Of a DNA stretch of 64,000 nt, positions 19,075 through 31,179 are shown one piece after another. Source of the DNA: Pachyseris speciosa (lineage: Eukaryota; Cnidaria; Anthozoa; Scleractinia; Pachyseridae); the NCBI GenBank assembly GCA_016490735.1, contig JAEMWC010000449.1, positions 155,001 through 219,000 of the forward strand, read 5' to 3'. The translations under genes and the position numbers were made by a program. Below the pieces are notes generated by a model. That model searched no databases. It saw only the letters and a program-made list of their open reading frames with translations, and was not told where the DNA came from. Numbering within the stretch: position 1 is the stretch's first letter; each line of letters starts with the position of its first letter.

Positions 19075-22060
19075 GTTAAATGCCCATAATTTTCCCTAGT
19101 CTCTGTATGCTTGAAACGGCAGATGAATCAACCGTCAATACACGCGAAAGTGGTCGGGAAATTCCGTTAACGGTCTGTGTTAGCCCACCGGAAAGCACAC
19201 CCCTCCGGCGTGGCACACCATAGGAGACTTATGAAACCTAGTGTGACGTCCGCAAATACGAATGTTATGATTTAGTTCTTATCGTAAACTAATCCCGTGT
19301 CCTTCGGTTTCTTTCTCTCGCAAAGCACAAGCTGAGAACTATAGAAGGTGGGTGACTTAGTCGTCATTTATGCTTTATACTACATAAAAACGTGTTTTTA
19401 GCTGCTTCACGCCGACTTTCAAGCACGTTTTTGCGACTAATTTCAATGGAAAGCTTAATGTGTGGCAAGATGAGGTATGCGATTCTTTCAGTCGCTTGTC
19501 ATTTCATTTCGATATCTACATTCCAAAGAACGCATACGCTCGCCATATGAAGGTTCAATTGAAGTTTTCTATTTGCTAATACCTAGTGGATATGTGTACC
19601 GTAATATTAATGGCTTTTCTCACGTACGCGAAGAGAAGCGAGAACTTTATTCGCGCCTTACATTGTTTCCCTTATCGCTTTAGGATGTCCTCGCGTTGTG
19701 CTTTTTTATCATACAGATTTTGTGAATTCTGACGCAGTTTGATTTCTTTTGAAACGGCATACACCAGGTCAAAACCACGTAAACTTCCGTTGCTAATATT
19801 CTCGGCATAAATTAGGCATTGTGAAAGTTTGTTTGTTTTGAAATGAAGATTTATAAATGGTACATCAGTCACGAGCTTACAACGCCACATTTGCCTGTAT
19901 TTCGAAAATATCCCTTGGTAAATCAAGAACCCATCTTACAATACCCTTCGTGATGTGCAACATTTTTGTGTACACAGTGAGCCATTTCCCGCCAAAATAA
20001 ACAAAGATCTGTCGGAGTTCTATTTAATCCAGACGTGAATATCTGACAAAGTGAAACATGTTTCTTTTCAGGCGGGTGACCCTGTGCGTAATTTCAGATA
20101 ATTTGCAAGCTATTATGAAGGAAATACGGTTTTAGCTAGTCAACCTTTGATTTCAGGCCAATAAACTCCTTTTTTTCTTTAATCTACTTTCCAGTGTGGA
20201 GAGTTGACAAGACTCTTACTGGCAAGCGGGTGACCTTTTGGCCCAGTTTAATCTCTCAGAGGCAATAAGAAGGTAACAATTGGATGTAGGACTAGCCGCA
20301 AAAGCAATCCCCATTAATTATGATTCGCGGAAAATACGAGAAAACAGAAGTTCTTTTGTTTATGTTACAAGATTTCCGTTTAAGCTCACTCCAGACCAGC
20401 CATTCGAGACTGCTTATCACGAAAATTGACTGCACATTTTCCCTATCCTTTGCGGCTTGCATGAGAGTTCCTGAAGTCTTTTGAAACTTAACATTCTAAC
20501 ATAACAACTACAACTTGAGCTGTATACACTCTCTAAAGAAACACTGAAGACGCCGAAAATTTCAGTGAACAGTGAAATAAAATTCCTTGAATTTCGGAAT
20601 CCCTGTTGGCTTTCGGAAATTCTAACCAACAATCGGTATTTTTGTCCCTCCAGCGAAAAGCTCTAATTTAATTAAACCCTGTTTTCCGCAATATATTCAC
20701 CCAAACGAGGTGTTTGTGTCGCTTAGTATTCTATTCACAATTACTTTTCTTCCCCTTCATTCAACCTCTTCTCGATAGAGGTAATTGGTGTTTTATGGAC
20801 ATGTGCCAAAACCGTCAAATGCCTCTGTCACTTTCAACAGCATCACCACAGGAAGAGATAAAAAAAGCGATCAGATAACTTCATTCAGTTCACATTTGAT
20901 TTCATCTACAAACTCAAAAGTTAAAACCGCCCTTGAAGCCTCACAGATCATTAGCTATCATGAATAGGTACGCTATATTCCTCAAACCTCGCCATGGACA
21001 ATGGACTGTTTTTCTGACTTCTTTGAAGGGTTTTCAAATGTCTATCAACACGCACTTGTCGGTGACCCTGCGGCCACAGGGGAGGCACGTTACCTTATCG
21101 TTTAACGTGTCTTTTGTTTTCTTACAACGTGCAAGGACTACTTGGGTCAGACAAAGTTATAGTTCAAATTAAAATAACATGTTGGTTGGGAACATAAACT
21201 CCAGACAGACAATGAGAATATCGCAGCGGCTAACAAAACAAAATATTTGGAACATGCATTGAATTGGAGAGGAAAATATTGCTGTTGATAACTTCAAGTA
21301 GCGGTCGACACAAGTCGGTATTTCACACTTTGATGCTGTCGACAGAAATACACAGCTTGATGCCCTTTCACTCAATTTTTGATTTCATGCTACGTTTCCA
21401 CAGGAGTGGACAGATGGAAGATCTGGGACGATATGTCGACCGAATTTACCGGGCTTCGAATCTCGCGCTTGAAAACACAAAATAACGCTTTCAAGAAGGC
21501 TAGGTTTTTTTCGTTTTTTTCGAGGGAAAGACATTTCTGGTGAACGTCTTGGGTGAACCATTTTCTCAGAAGCACACCACTGAATGATATGCTCTGGCTT
21601 TCTGGCGGTCCTTATGACAAATGGTAGAGAGGTGGAATAAAGGGAAGACAGGACCCATAAGCTCTCTCGCATCCTCGAGACATTTGTAATTTTTTGGGGG
21701 AGGTGTTTTGAAGATTGCTTTCAGGCAGGGTGATCTCGACAAGTTGACGTAATTTGGCTTCATTCGCACCTCCCCTTTACTAAACATTCCTCAATATTCC
21801 TCCTTTCCTTGAGATAACAAACAAGGTTAACAATTCTTTCACGGAAATCAGAATTTCGCACTTATGTCCAAAAATGAACCTTAGCCTAATGACAAAATTG
21901 CCCTTGTATCTATGCAAGCTGGGATGAGCGAAAAACAACATTAAGAAACGTTGCCATTTTGGTACCCTGGCTCCAGATGCCCGTTGAAAAAAATATAAAT
22001 ATCCCTGAAAATTCAAACGAAAAAAATAACCTCTGGCACCCAGGGTGCCCTTTTGATTGA
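19075..22060. other. 3-kb non-coding region, nothing firm
   Basis: Only short ORFs without recognisable families. Near 21963-22050 the words ACCCTGGCTCCAGA and CTGGCACCCAGGGTG form a weak inverted pair, possibly a decayed MITE. The last part carries the likely 5' region of the cysteine-repeat gene. Confidence 0.4.
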
Positions 22061-22128
22061 ATAACAAAAATAAAAGGAGACGTATTAAACTAAAGTTGAT
22101 TATTTTAATTCTTAGGAAATTGCTCACG

Positions 22129-23586
22129 ATGGGGTTAGTGCGAGTGCAGCTTCTCATCGTTATTTTCGTCGCCATTGTCAATCAGACCACAGCCGTCATT
22201 AACGAAAGGCACTGCTTCTTGAGACAGAACAGGACGTGCTACCAGTATTCACTCACTAGACGACAAAACATGATCTGCTCCGTGAGTGGAAAGATATTCA
22301 AGGAATGTCATCAGATCTGCAGCGCTGGGAACTGCAATCTTACCTGCTCTTCGCCGAATGCATGCAAACAGCAATGTTATGGCAGCCTATGCAATTCACT
22401 CAAATGCAACGGAAAAAGATGCGACCAGTATTGCATCCGTGGGCGCTGCAACATGATGTGCACTTCTGACGAATGCACTCAGACATGTGATGTCGGTGGA
22501 TGTGAAATGAAATGCCCCGAGAATGCTAAGCGTTGCATCCAGAAATGCAATCGAGGATACTGCAAAATGCACTGTCCGGCAGGAGTGCGATATTGCCAGC
22601 AAATCTGTGAATCAGGAAGATGCGCGATGCTTTGTGACGGAAAAGAGTGTGCGCGGTCTTGTCGAAGAAGCAACTGTAGTTACAGCGCTGAGCCTGAAAA
22701 TACAGCTGCTTTGGCTGTTGTATCAACTTGCAACCAGGGGATAGCTCACAGAGCGAACATATGCTATCAGCAATGCATGAATGGGGACTGCCAACTCGAT
22801 AGTGTTGGGGATTATTCAATGCAGAGTCAGGCCTGTTATGGAGGCAACTGCAACCTGAGATGCACCGCGGGAGAGAAGTGCAGCCAGGTGTGTGTCGGAC
22901 GACAATGTCAACTGATCACTTGCACTTCGGACGTTTGTATTCAAGAATGCATCTCTGGAGGGTGCCACATGGAATGCTACTCAAGGATCTGCACTCAGAT
23001 TTGCAGAGGAGAAAATTGCAAGATGGCCTGTTTATCTTCCAGCTCAAAACTCTGTTATCAGACCTGCGTTGGGGGAGGTTGTTTGACGTCGTGTGAGGGA
23101 GAGAACTGTAACCCTAGATGCTTTGGAGGACAATGCGAGCACGCAGTTTACCATCCTCCTGGCATAACAACCAAGTCTACCTGTGACAACATTGAGGATG
23201 ACACATGCATCCAAACTTGTCGATCGAAAGTTGGCTGCGCACTAACAAACAAGCCCTCGAACCCGCTTCAAATCTCCAATCAGACTTGCAGTGATGGTTT
23301 CTGCTATTTGAATTGCACCGGTTCGGATATTTGCCATCAAATGTGCTCCGGTAGGAAGTGCTACACGGCATCATGCAATGCAAGGGAGTGCAAACAGGTT
23401 TGCAATGGGGACGATTGCGGCTTGATGGAATGCGATGCAGATACTTGTACTCAAACGTGCTTTGGGTGGGGGTGTCATCTAAAGTGCCATCCTTCTGTGC
23501 AGACATGTAATCAGATCTGTATAGCCGAGAAAGGGAGGTGCTTTCTGGAGTGTTGGGCGCAGCAATGTGTCACGACATTGCTGTAG
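22129..23586 (+). CDS. secreted cysteine-repeat protein
   Basis: Starting at MGLVRVQL, the protein has 485 residues. A hydrophobic leader (about residues 1-23) is a probable signal peptide. The rest is a tandem array of 16-20-residue units with a steady pattern of C...C.Q.C..G.C.M.C, for example RCNMMCTSDECTQTCDVGGC, interrupted near residues 185-200 and 340-370. Several N-glycosylation sites occur (NRT, NLT, NCS, NQT, NCT). TTTTAATTCTTAG just upstream looks like a splice acceptor, so a 5' non-coding exon is likely and the upstream in-frame Met is intronic. I recognise no named family; keratin-associated-like or granulin-like annotations would reflect cysteine content only. An extracellular, disulfide-rich structural or binding role is inferred. 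Confidence 0.75.
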   Translation: MGLVRVQLLIVIFVAIVNQTTAVINERHCFLRQNRTCYQYSLTRRQNMICSVSGKIFKECHQICSAGNCNLTCSSPNACKQQCYGSLCNSLKCNGKRCDQYCIRGRCNMMCTSDECTQTCDVGGCEMKCPENAKRCIQKCNRGYCKMHCPAGVRYCQQICESGRCAMLCDGKECARSCRRSNCSYSAEPENTAALAVVSTCNQGIAHRANICYQQCMNGDCQLDSVGDYSMQSQACYGGNCNLRCTAGEKCSQVCVGRQCQLITCTSDVCIQECISGGCHMECYSRICTQICRGENCKMACLSSSSKLCYQTCVGGGCLTSCEGENCNPRCFGGQCEHAVYHPPGITTKSTCDNIEDDTCIQTCRSKVGCALTNKPSNPLQISNQTCSDGFCYLNCTGSDICHQMCSGRKCYTASCNARECKQVCNGDDCGLMECDADTCTQTCFGWGCHLKCHPSVQTCNQICIAEKGRCFLECWAQQCVTTLL

Positions 23587-23589
23587 CTT

Positions 23590-24364
23590 CAAAATGGAGA
23601 TAACTGAACAATTGAGCTTGAATATATTCCGTTAGCATAAGTAAAGAGAGTGGATTTTTAATTAGGCTCGGTTTCTTTACATAACTTGGACTACGCCGTT
23701 TGAAATATTTTTGACCCGATGTGTGCGGTCTCATGGTCAACGGTTTAAAATGGTCATGGGCCTCATTGACGTTCATTATTCCAGTGAAATACTGTAGTAC
23801 ATTACACAACTGACCCGTTTTGAAAGTCATGTCTTAACTTATATATCCCTAAATCCTTAAATAGAAACAAGGTCTGGAAACTTTATTGCTTTCCTTTGTT
23901 ATTAAACTGTTATCATTACCAGTAACTAAACCACCTATTTACAATTTGTAACTGAAGATAGCAGTAAAGCGATGGCTGGAAACCAAAAGACCACGAGGAA
24001 GACCGTCTCCCTCCCCAGTTGAAAACGTCTACGAAATTAGGCTCAAAATGAAAGCAGGGGCATGAAAGTATGAAACCAAGGGGAAGTATCCAGAACAGCT
24101 GAACACTGACCAAACTTATTATCTTGAAAACCTATGGATAAGGGAAGGACCAAAAACGTTGCGTCGGTTTCCAATACCGTTTGTAAAAGAGTCAGTATAG
24201 TTCCTCTATTTTCTATTTTCAGGTCACTTGAATAAAGTCATCAGAGTTAAAGGTTGTCACAGGAAAGTGTAGTGTGAATGCTCTGCACTATTAGATCTAT
24301 TTCTATCTGGGGCTTAAATACCGTTACCGAAAGAAAGCATTGTTCGTTATAGCATTAATTCTAA
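23590..24364. other. non-coding, nothing recognised
   Basis: 3' flank of the cysteine-repeat gene; AT-rich, with no clear poly(A) signal or further gene identified. Confidence 0.4.
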
Positions 24365-24365
24365 T

Positions 24366-24629
24366 AGTCCAGTTTCGAGTTCGCCATAACCGCTGAATAA
24401 AACCACTGAGAACGCATTTGTACAGGGTTAGCCTTGACCTAAAGTAAAATATTCACAAATGCCGGCGGGAACGTGCCACAAATTTGAAAATAAAACGATA
24501 GGCAGAACTGTAAACAGGTCATCTTCTCGCTGGTATTTGTGAATATTTTACTTTAGGACGAGGCTAACCCTGTGCAATTGCGTTGTCAGTACTTTTATTC
24601 AGCGGTCATGGCGAACTCGAAACTGGACT
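24366..24629. mobile_element. MITE with ~100-bp inverted repeats
   Basis: The arms start AGTCCAGTTTCGAGTTCGCC and run through ACCGCTGAATAAAA to AAAGTAAAATATTCACAAAT, with roughly 90% identity between arms and a short unique centre. The target duplication is unclear. It lies just past the end of the BTB pseudogene. Confidence 0.75.
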
Positions 24630-24674
24630 GTTCCTCGATTTTCATCCTCTGACGGGCGTAACAACTGAATCAAG

Positions 24675-26028
24675 CTAAACTGAAAAACAATATTTCCAGT
24701 ATTTGCCTCGACTGGCCCTCAAACTTGAATTCGATTCCTTCACACTTGACATCGGGAATATCCCTGTTTGGAGAAACCCTTGACCCTTGACCTTGACCTT
24801 GAACTGAGCTTCTCTGGAAACGAGATACGGTTTGGAAACTAGTACATCAAATCCTAGCCTATTGCTCAGCTGTCCTGGGATTGTACCAACTGTGAAAGTC
24901 CCGCGCATAGCAGCGACCTCCTCTTTTAATCCGTGACACCTTGAAACTCTGCGCTGAGAAGTACTTTCCCACGTCTTTGTGCGCATAAAGACGAACTCCT
25001 GCAAAGTAAATTTCTCTACTGGTGCAAAACTTTAGGCTTTCAGACACAGAGAGGGAACTCTCGGAACTTGGAAATGTCTTATTTTCTCTGTACCTATAGC
25101 ATCGAGACAACTCGACGTCTAAGTTGTTTGACTGAAGCAATGGCCCGCGTTGAATGCATGAAAACTTCCTCTCAGTATCAGCTACAGAACCCTGTTTATA
25201 GAATAAATTGACTTGAGAAACCTCTTTCTCGGTAAGGATGCCCGCTGGTACCACTATTTCGCTAAAAAGTGGAGGCGGCATCATAGGAAATCGGATCAAA
25301 CAGATGGCGTCTTTTAATACTCTTCTCATCTTTTCTCCTGTGGGCTCCAATCCTCGAACCTTGCAATTGGCAGCCGCCCATCGCTTTGCAGCTTTAAAAA
25401 CAGCGCACTCCCCATCCACGAAGGAAAGTGAGTCTCTCTTGAGAAGTGATGACAGTGTGTCGAGACCAATCCATAGAAGACCTTCAGTCTGTAGGTAGGC
25501 ACTCGTCTTGGCCTCCAGCAGCTTCCAGCATCGCTGTTCAAGATGTGTTTCGGAGAATAACCTGGCATGCTCTAGGATCCTGAAAACGTTGCTTTCTCTT
25601 AACTATGCTTCTAGGAAGCGGCAGCAATTCTCTGCAAGGAAGGGCACGATGTATTTCTTGGACAAATACAACAGCTCAAACACGTTTCCAGAGGTCAAGT
25701 GCTCTCCATCCGAGTGTATATAACGAAGGAACTCGATGAAACTCCGTGGATCGCAGTCGGAGAGCGGGATCTCTTCCCTGGTGTCAGCCATGCTACTGTA
25801 AAACATAGCGTGGAAAACGGGGCTTTCCAGTGACAGCAGAAACTTGTGAGCATAGATTATCTGTTGCCCTTTCTTGCTCTTTGGGTTTGAATCGTGGATT
25901 ACGAATTTGATATCGCTCATAAGAGGATTTTTTATCATAAGCGCTATCCTCTCTCGAATGCTTCTCTTTTCTGTTGGCCAGTTCTCAAAAGTCGCAGCTC
26001 TACCTGCTGTTGACGTTGCAAATGCCAT
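24675..26028 (-). pseudogene. BTB-BACK-PHR protein (BTBD6/BTBD3-like), one stop and one frameshift
   Basis: Starts MAFATSTAGRAATFENWP. A BTB domain spans about residues 25-135 (MSDIKFVIHDS, YAHKFLLSLESPVFHAMFYS, FIEFLRYIHSD, YLSKKYIVPFL), followed by BACK-like helices (ECAVFKAAKRWA) and the start of a PHR-like beta region (IYFAGVRLY). The first frame runs from 26028 to 24859 but contains an in-frame TAG at 25603-25605, just after CCRFLEA. Near 24925-24932, in an AAAAGAGG run, similarity moves to the next frame, which continues with GTFTVGTIPGQLSNRLG to 24675. Intact relatives are Cullin-3 adaptor-type proteins. No introns are visible, so it could be a retrocopy; two lesions suggest recent loss or assembly errors. 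Confidence 0.75.
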
Positions 26029-26029
26029 G

Positions 26030-26697
26030 TTCTAACGAAACAAAGGCTTTAGTTCATTGCATTATAGAAGTATCAGCAGACAGATATTTTGATTAGAACA
26101 ACAATGAAAAAATTCAGGCCTCTCAATACAGATAATTAGTTTTCTTCGGTTGAATTTACACGATTCACTAATTAAAACAAATCTTCCCCCAGGGGTGCTA
26201 CGCAACGAGGCTATTTGTTTTGTACTCAAGTCTTAAACAAAACAACTCTTGAATGATCGGCACGAACAGTTGTCCCGTTTCGTTGGCTATAACACTGAGA
26301 TCTTTTTATTACCAGAGGACCACGAACGTGAATCCGACCACCTGGAGAGCATATCTACTCACAAGTCATTTATATGGAGATTGTGTCACTTATATATTAT
26401 TTGACCATATACGTTTTCAATTTTCCAGAAGTTCAATTCAATCAAAAACAGCTCATGAGACAAGGAAGGAATAAGTCGAGGTAATTTTATGGACCAAGAA
26501 AATCATCGCAAATGCAGATCAGAAGGCTCCTCTGAACGAACTCGCGAATTGCATTAACTGAACAATATTATTTGTAAATTCGGTATAAAAGAGAGCGATG
26601 TTAAAATTGTATCATAAATGGCCCACTAGAAAAAGGACAATTTCAGCACCTTACATTGAAAGCTGCATCCAAATCATTGACATCGGCCTGGGCTGAG
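26030..26697. other. non-coding, upstream of the BTB gene
   Basis: AT-rich sequence; no promoter element stands out. Confidence 0.35.
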
Positions 26698-26810
26698 TTG
26701 TTCGAAGCATGGTTAGCGCTAACCATTGGTTAAGATGTATTAAAACCTATAGGTTGTCATGGTACTTAACCCTGGTTAGCGCTAACCATGCTTCGAGCAA
26801 CTTGGCCCAG
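26698..26810. mobile_element. short MITE with GTTAGCGCTAACCA arms
   Basis: CTGGGCTGAGTTGTTCGAAG at the left is matched in inverse by CTTCGAGCAACTTGGCCCAG at the right, each followed inward by the self-complementary GGTTAGCGCTAACC. A related element is at 33875-34136. Confidence 0.7.
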
Positions 26811-26859
26811 TTTGCTTTATCACCGTCACAACAGATGCTTTTTCACATTCACTTATAGG

Positions 26860-27070
26860 TTCAGTTCAGTTCATTTATTTCACACTATTTATAATGCAAT
26901 TACATGGCAAAACCGAAAATACAGGAGTTACATCCAACTATTACAAAAATATCATAGACTAAGGTAGAGATTACAAGATGTGTGTGGTGGCCAAAGTAGC
27001 GAATGCTTTCGAGTTGGCCACAACCTACTTTAGCATAAAAAGAAAAAAAGAGAAAGAGAGAGAGAACTCT
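26860..27070 (-). mobile_element. LINE 3' end fragment
   Basis: On minus the segment reads through AGTAGGTTGTGGCCAACTCG and ends with AAATAAATGAACTGAACTGA, a short tandem tail typical of truncated CR1/L2-type LINE insertions. No ORF remains. Confidence 0.45.
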
Positions 27071-28285
27071 GAGCTTTAGTATAAAATGTTTTTGTAGAGC
27101 CTAAGACTAGGAAACAAATATATGTATATTGAGCGAAGAACTGAAAATAGGATAAGATGAGAAAAACAAAACACGAAGAAAAGGGGGAAAAACAAATAAT
27201 AGTAATAATAACAATTATTAATGTAAGTTGGGGCTGGATTTCAACTGGGACACCGTCCTGTTTCCTGCTCTAGTTGCTGATATCTACTTCTTTCTTTATC
27301 CATTATTTATTTATTTATTTATTTATTATTTACTTTTTTCGCCATTATTATTATACATATATGCAATGAAATCAATAAAGTAAACTTAAGTAAAATTAGT
27401 AATCTAGGGAGAAGCAACAATAGATGATAAGGGAAGGGAATGCATGGATACAAGGAACATAGAGAAAGAAAAGGGAAGCAAGAAAGGAAGCAGCTAGAAA
27501 CTGAGCAGAGACAAATAAGCACTATCATGAATAGAGAGAATAGCTCAATGAACGCCTATGATGTTCCGTATCGTATCCATATAGTAGACTTGTTTTAGTA
27601 TAAATCTATTAGTCGTTCAAAATTAAACAAGTAAATTATCTAAATCCCTCTCGCAGACACTTCGAAAACTGGTAGAAGCGGCCGCCATTTTGTTGACAAC
27701 GGCTACACTATCTATCCATGACGCATCTAATGGCTTTTGTAGGACATATACTTACTTGCTGGCATAAATTACCCTTGTCATACGGCAATTCCCATGTGGG
27801 TTCTTAATGGAATCAAATTGATTCCGGGTAGTTTCTTCCAAATTCAAATTTACGTAAAATTCTTGCAGTTGCGAATGCCCAGTGGAATAACTGCCCATCA
27901 TATGTACAAATAGTCAATAGAAAATGGAGTTCCGAACAATCCGGATCTCTCCGGGATGCTTTTTACGATCATATAATCATGTGGTAGAAAATCGCGGCTC
28001 ATCTCGTTTGCGACACCTGCGTCAAATCTTGATAAATAGCATGTCTTTCCCCCAAACTACTTTGTTTCTGTATTATGAATGCTATTGGCGTGTTCAATAC
28101 ATTTTTAAACCGCCTGTGCACTTCTAACCTCCCGTTACAACCAATTTTGTTCAAACTGCAATGCCAAAGAACGTCACACATTTTTGTCTTCGTTCCTGTA
28201 TATTTCAGGCAGCCAGAGAATAGATAGCGAGTAGCGTAGCCAATCAGGGAGCAGCATTCGTGATAGAACGCTAGTAGATTTATAC
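27071..28285. other. non-coding, nothing recognised
   Basis: AT-rich with a TTTA tract at about 27304-27328. No gene recognised. Confidence 0.4.
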
Positions 28286-28288
28286 TAA

Positions 28289-28635
28289 GGCTATGTCTAC
28301 ACTATACCGGATAGCTCTTGTGCCGGCACGAAAACCATATTGGATAGGGCTTTTGTTCACATTCAAAACGATGATTTCGGCACGATTTTTGCGTCGGAGC
28401 GATGCTGGGCCGCTGCGATCTTGAAAGTGAATCGTCACATATCGGATAGGTTTTCGTGCCACTTTCTGGAGTAGTGTGAACAAAGAATCGAACCGAAACG
28501 GAAATCAACAACGAGGAGCAAAAATTGGATTCTAGTGGAAAGAAAGCGGCGTTTTTGGGCCACTGCCGTTCACACCAGGCCGTAGTATTTTTCACAACGG
28601 CATAAAATGCTATCCGGCATAGTGTAGACATAGCC
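28289..28635. mobile_element. Harbinger-type MITE
   Basis: TIRs GGCTATGTCTACACTATACC and its near complement, flanked by TAA at 28286-28288 and 28636-28638. Internal sequence is non-coding. Confidence 0.8.
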
Positions 28636-28662
28636 TAAATTACAATAGTACGGGAGAAAGCT

Positions 28663-28663
28663 T

Positions 28664-28696
<33 letters not shown>

Positions 28697-28708
28697 CCAT
28701 CCATCCAT
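28663..28708. repeat. (CATC)n microsatellite
   Basis: Eleven CATC units with one CGTC variant. Confidence 0.9.
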
Positions 28709-28899
28709 TTAACCAGTCAGTCATGTTATTACTATTTTTCTTGTAAAATATTTACATAAGCCAATCTTCATTTTGTAATGTTAATTCTTAATTTATATTA
28801 TTGATTTGTAATATAAATGAAAATGCATGCCGATCTAGAATTGTTTTGTCCAGGGTATTATCATTAACGAAATCATTATACCTATATTTCCTATTTTAG

Positions 28900-29400
28900 T
28901 TTCAATGTTTTGTCTGTTTTTTGTTTGCTTATTTCTTTGTCCTTCCCACTAAACGAGTATCGGAGTGGATAGTGCCAACGGACGCTCTGGCAGTACATCA
29001 TTCTGTTGGATGTTTAAAGCGACTGTAGTCTTGTCAATACTGAGTTGTCGATCGGCATTGGAGAAAGTGTGCCAGCAGCGCCATCTGAACTGGATCTCAA
29101 CTCATGTCAATTCCGGGGATGCCAGCCACTAGCCAGCCTAAGCTCAGTCTTTGCGCCCTCGAGGATGTTTCTCTATATAACGTCACGACTTCGTTGACCA
29201 ATCAGATCAACGACCAGGGTACTTATACCATCAACTGACGTTACACAAATCACTTGACTCTGATGATGACGTCCGCTCAGGCTGTCGAAACGTCAGTCAG
29301 TGTCACCACAAACGGTCCTTAATTCTCAGGACTATACTCAGACACCCGAACGATCGTACTTCACTCAGCTATGATATGACTCCTGGGTTCAAACTATTTA
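28900..29400 (+). repeat. probable Penelope-like element terminal region
   Basis: The block contains the ribozyme-like motif at 29260-29297 with the surrounding GTCGAAACGTCAG typical of repetitive tails I associate with Penelope-like retroelements. No RT or GIY-YIG ORF is found nearby, so it would be a tail-only copy. Confidence 0.35.
29260..29297 (+). ncRNA. hammerhead-like motif
   Basis: CTGATGATGAC, CC-GCTCA-GG, GTC and GAAACGTC lie in order. Outer GAC/GTC and inner CC/GG pairs form a weak stem II with a 2x2 internal loop. The conserved CTGATGA and GAAA boxes are exact; stems I and III are not clearly formed. Confidence 0.35.
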
Positions 29401-30233
29401 TGATGAGGATAAATGCTATCCAGCTCACAACTGAGCTTGGCCATCGATCTACTGTGAAAACTAACACTTGTGTCGCTTTCTTCCTGGATATCAACATTTT
29501 GGGTGACCAGTCCTCTGCAAAGGTCCTTACCAAATCTTCCACACTCTGTTTCCATCACTGAACTGAATATATCCTTCATTTATCAAAGCCATGAAGCTGG
29601 GCAGTAAGATGATCTCAAGGGCTGCTCGGGTTGGAAAGGACAAAGCTCATTTCTTGTGGAGGGTGATGCTTGAAGAGTAACCTGAGACATTGGGAGGCAT
29701 TAATTATTATTTTCTTTCAGGTTTGAATTTTACCACAAAACCGAATCTTACACCAACTACAAATGAAAAAAGTCACAAATTATTTTCTCCACCGTAAGAA
29801 TAATGTTAGTATCGATCTAGGCAATGGTTCATATTTCCAGACACATTGCCAAGTGATGCGAATTTGTTACAGATCTCCGAGGTTTGGAAGTCGGTTGGAT
29901 CCATTACTTCACGCGATTCTCCAACAATCTTCAACCTCCACCAGATACATTATCACATCCAAACCACTTTCAGATTACCATTCCAGACAACGGAGAGAAA
30001 AAGAGTCAGAAAACGTTATGCAGATGAATTCATTCAACATGACAGCGTAGTCAGGGCATTTTTCGTTTCGCGAAATTTACGAGCAATCAGGTGACGATGA
30101 TTAAATCTCTACAGTAACTTATAAAAAGCTTTCTGATTCGCTCTTTGTAATCTCAAATCGGTATTTTCGGTCTCTAAACCCACTTTAATAAACAAACAAT
30201 TCATTCACGAATAAAACATGTATTGTTTACTAT
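29401..30233. other. non-coding, nothing recognised
   Basis: Short ORFs only; nothing supported. Confidence 0.4.
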
Positions 30234-30630
30234 GGCCCTGTTCGCACTAAGACGAAAATTTGAGTTTGGCGTTTGCAAAGAAAGTGAAAATTTTGTAATC
30301 ACCAATTTTTTGTTTTCGTAATCCTGTTCGCACATGAAGATGCGAAATTCTTTTTAGTGACAGATGGCTCTAATGCAAGGCAACCGCAAAACCCACACTC
30401 AAGGAGTCCGTCATCAATTTGATGACCCAGTGACGGATGGATGTCAACAAACAAAGGATTTTCTCGCCTGACAAAATTTTTACAGCCTCCAAAGTTAGTC
30501 GACGGAATCTTTGAAGTTTCGTGGCGCTTGCAAAAATTTTGGTGGGTGCAAAAAATCGTTCGCACTAGAAATGGCTTCGCGTTGACAGATTTTTTGGTAA
30601 ATCAAACAAAATTTCGCGTAGTGCGAACAG
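30234..30630. mobile_element. MITE with CTGTTCGCACTA ends, right tip lost
   Basis: The left end GGCCCTGTTCGCACTAAGAC is matched by CGTAGTGCGAACAG at the right, where the expected final GGGCC is absent and a (GATA)n run starts at about 30632. Internal sequence repeats the AATTTTTG/CAAAATTT theme. Confidence 0.6.
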
Positions 30631-30631
30631 T

Positions 30632-30659
30632 ATAGATAGATAGATAGATAGATAGATAG
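30632..30659. repeat. (GATA)n microsatellite
   Basis: About seven GATA units that abut, and probably grew from, the truncated MITE end. Confidence 0.85.
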
Positions 30660-31170
30660 TGGTAGCATTTGCATGTCTACTCTATCAGGACATTCTAACT
30701 GGCCTCAATCTTTACTAGCTCTCTGGCTCTTCCAGTGCTAACTCCCGATATCCTAGCATCTTTCTTCTGCAAGTTATGGAGAATAAAACAACCTCATTTA
30801 CTCAAACAAAACAAGGATTTTCAAAGAGCCATATGGAAAGGAGAATGGCAGACAGGCATGCTATGTAATAGATAAAATATTCGCGTCCGACCGTTTATGG
30901 GCTGCTTTATGGGCTGCTGACTATCGACCAATTTGGATTAACCACGAATAAAAATTTTTTAACGCCACAAAACGTAAGGGATCCAGACATTTTCGAGTGA
31001 AACAGCCATATTCTGCCATTAGAATAAGAAATGAAAAATACAAGCAACGACAACAACAACAACTACAAACTTTACGCAGTTTTAACTGCCGTTGACTTGA
31101 AAGTAAACTTCCCTGACTCAATTTGAACAGCTGTTGTTCCCTGATCAATTTCCCTGTCGTTCGCTGCCTT
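30660..31170. other. non-coding, nothing recognised
   Basis: Flank of the CAC...GTG transposon; a minus ORF (30921-31187) has no family resemblance. Confidence 0.35.
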
Positions 31171-31179
31171 TGCACAGTA

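Noticed and set aside
22060..22128. Upstream in-frame Met (22057) for the cysteine-repeat protein
   Set aside because: It would place a lysine/arginine-rich stretch before the signal peptide, and a splice acceptor lies between the two Mets.
28663..28708. CRISPR-like short repeats
   Set aside because: Simple tetranucleotide repeat in a eukaryotic genome with no spacers.
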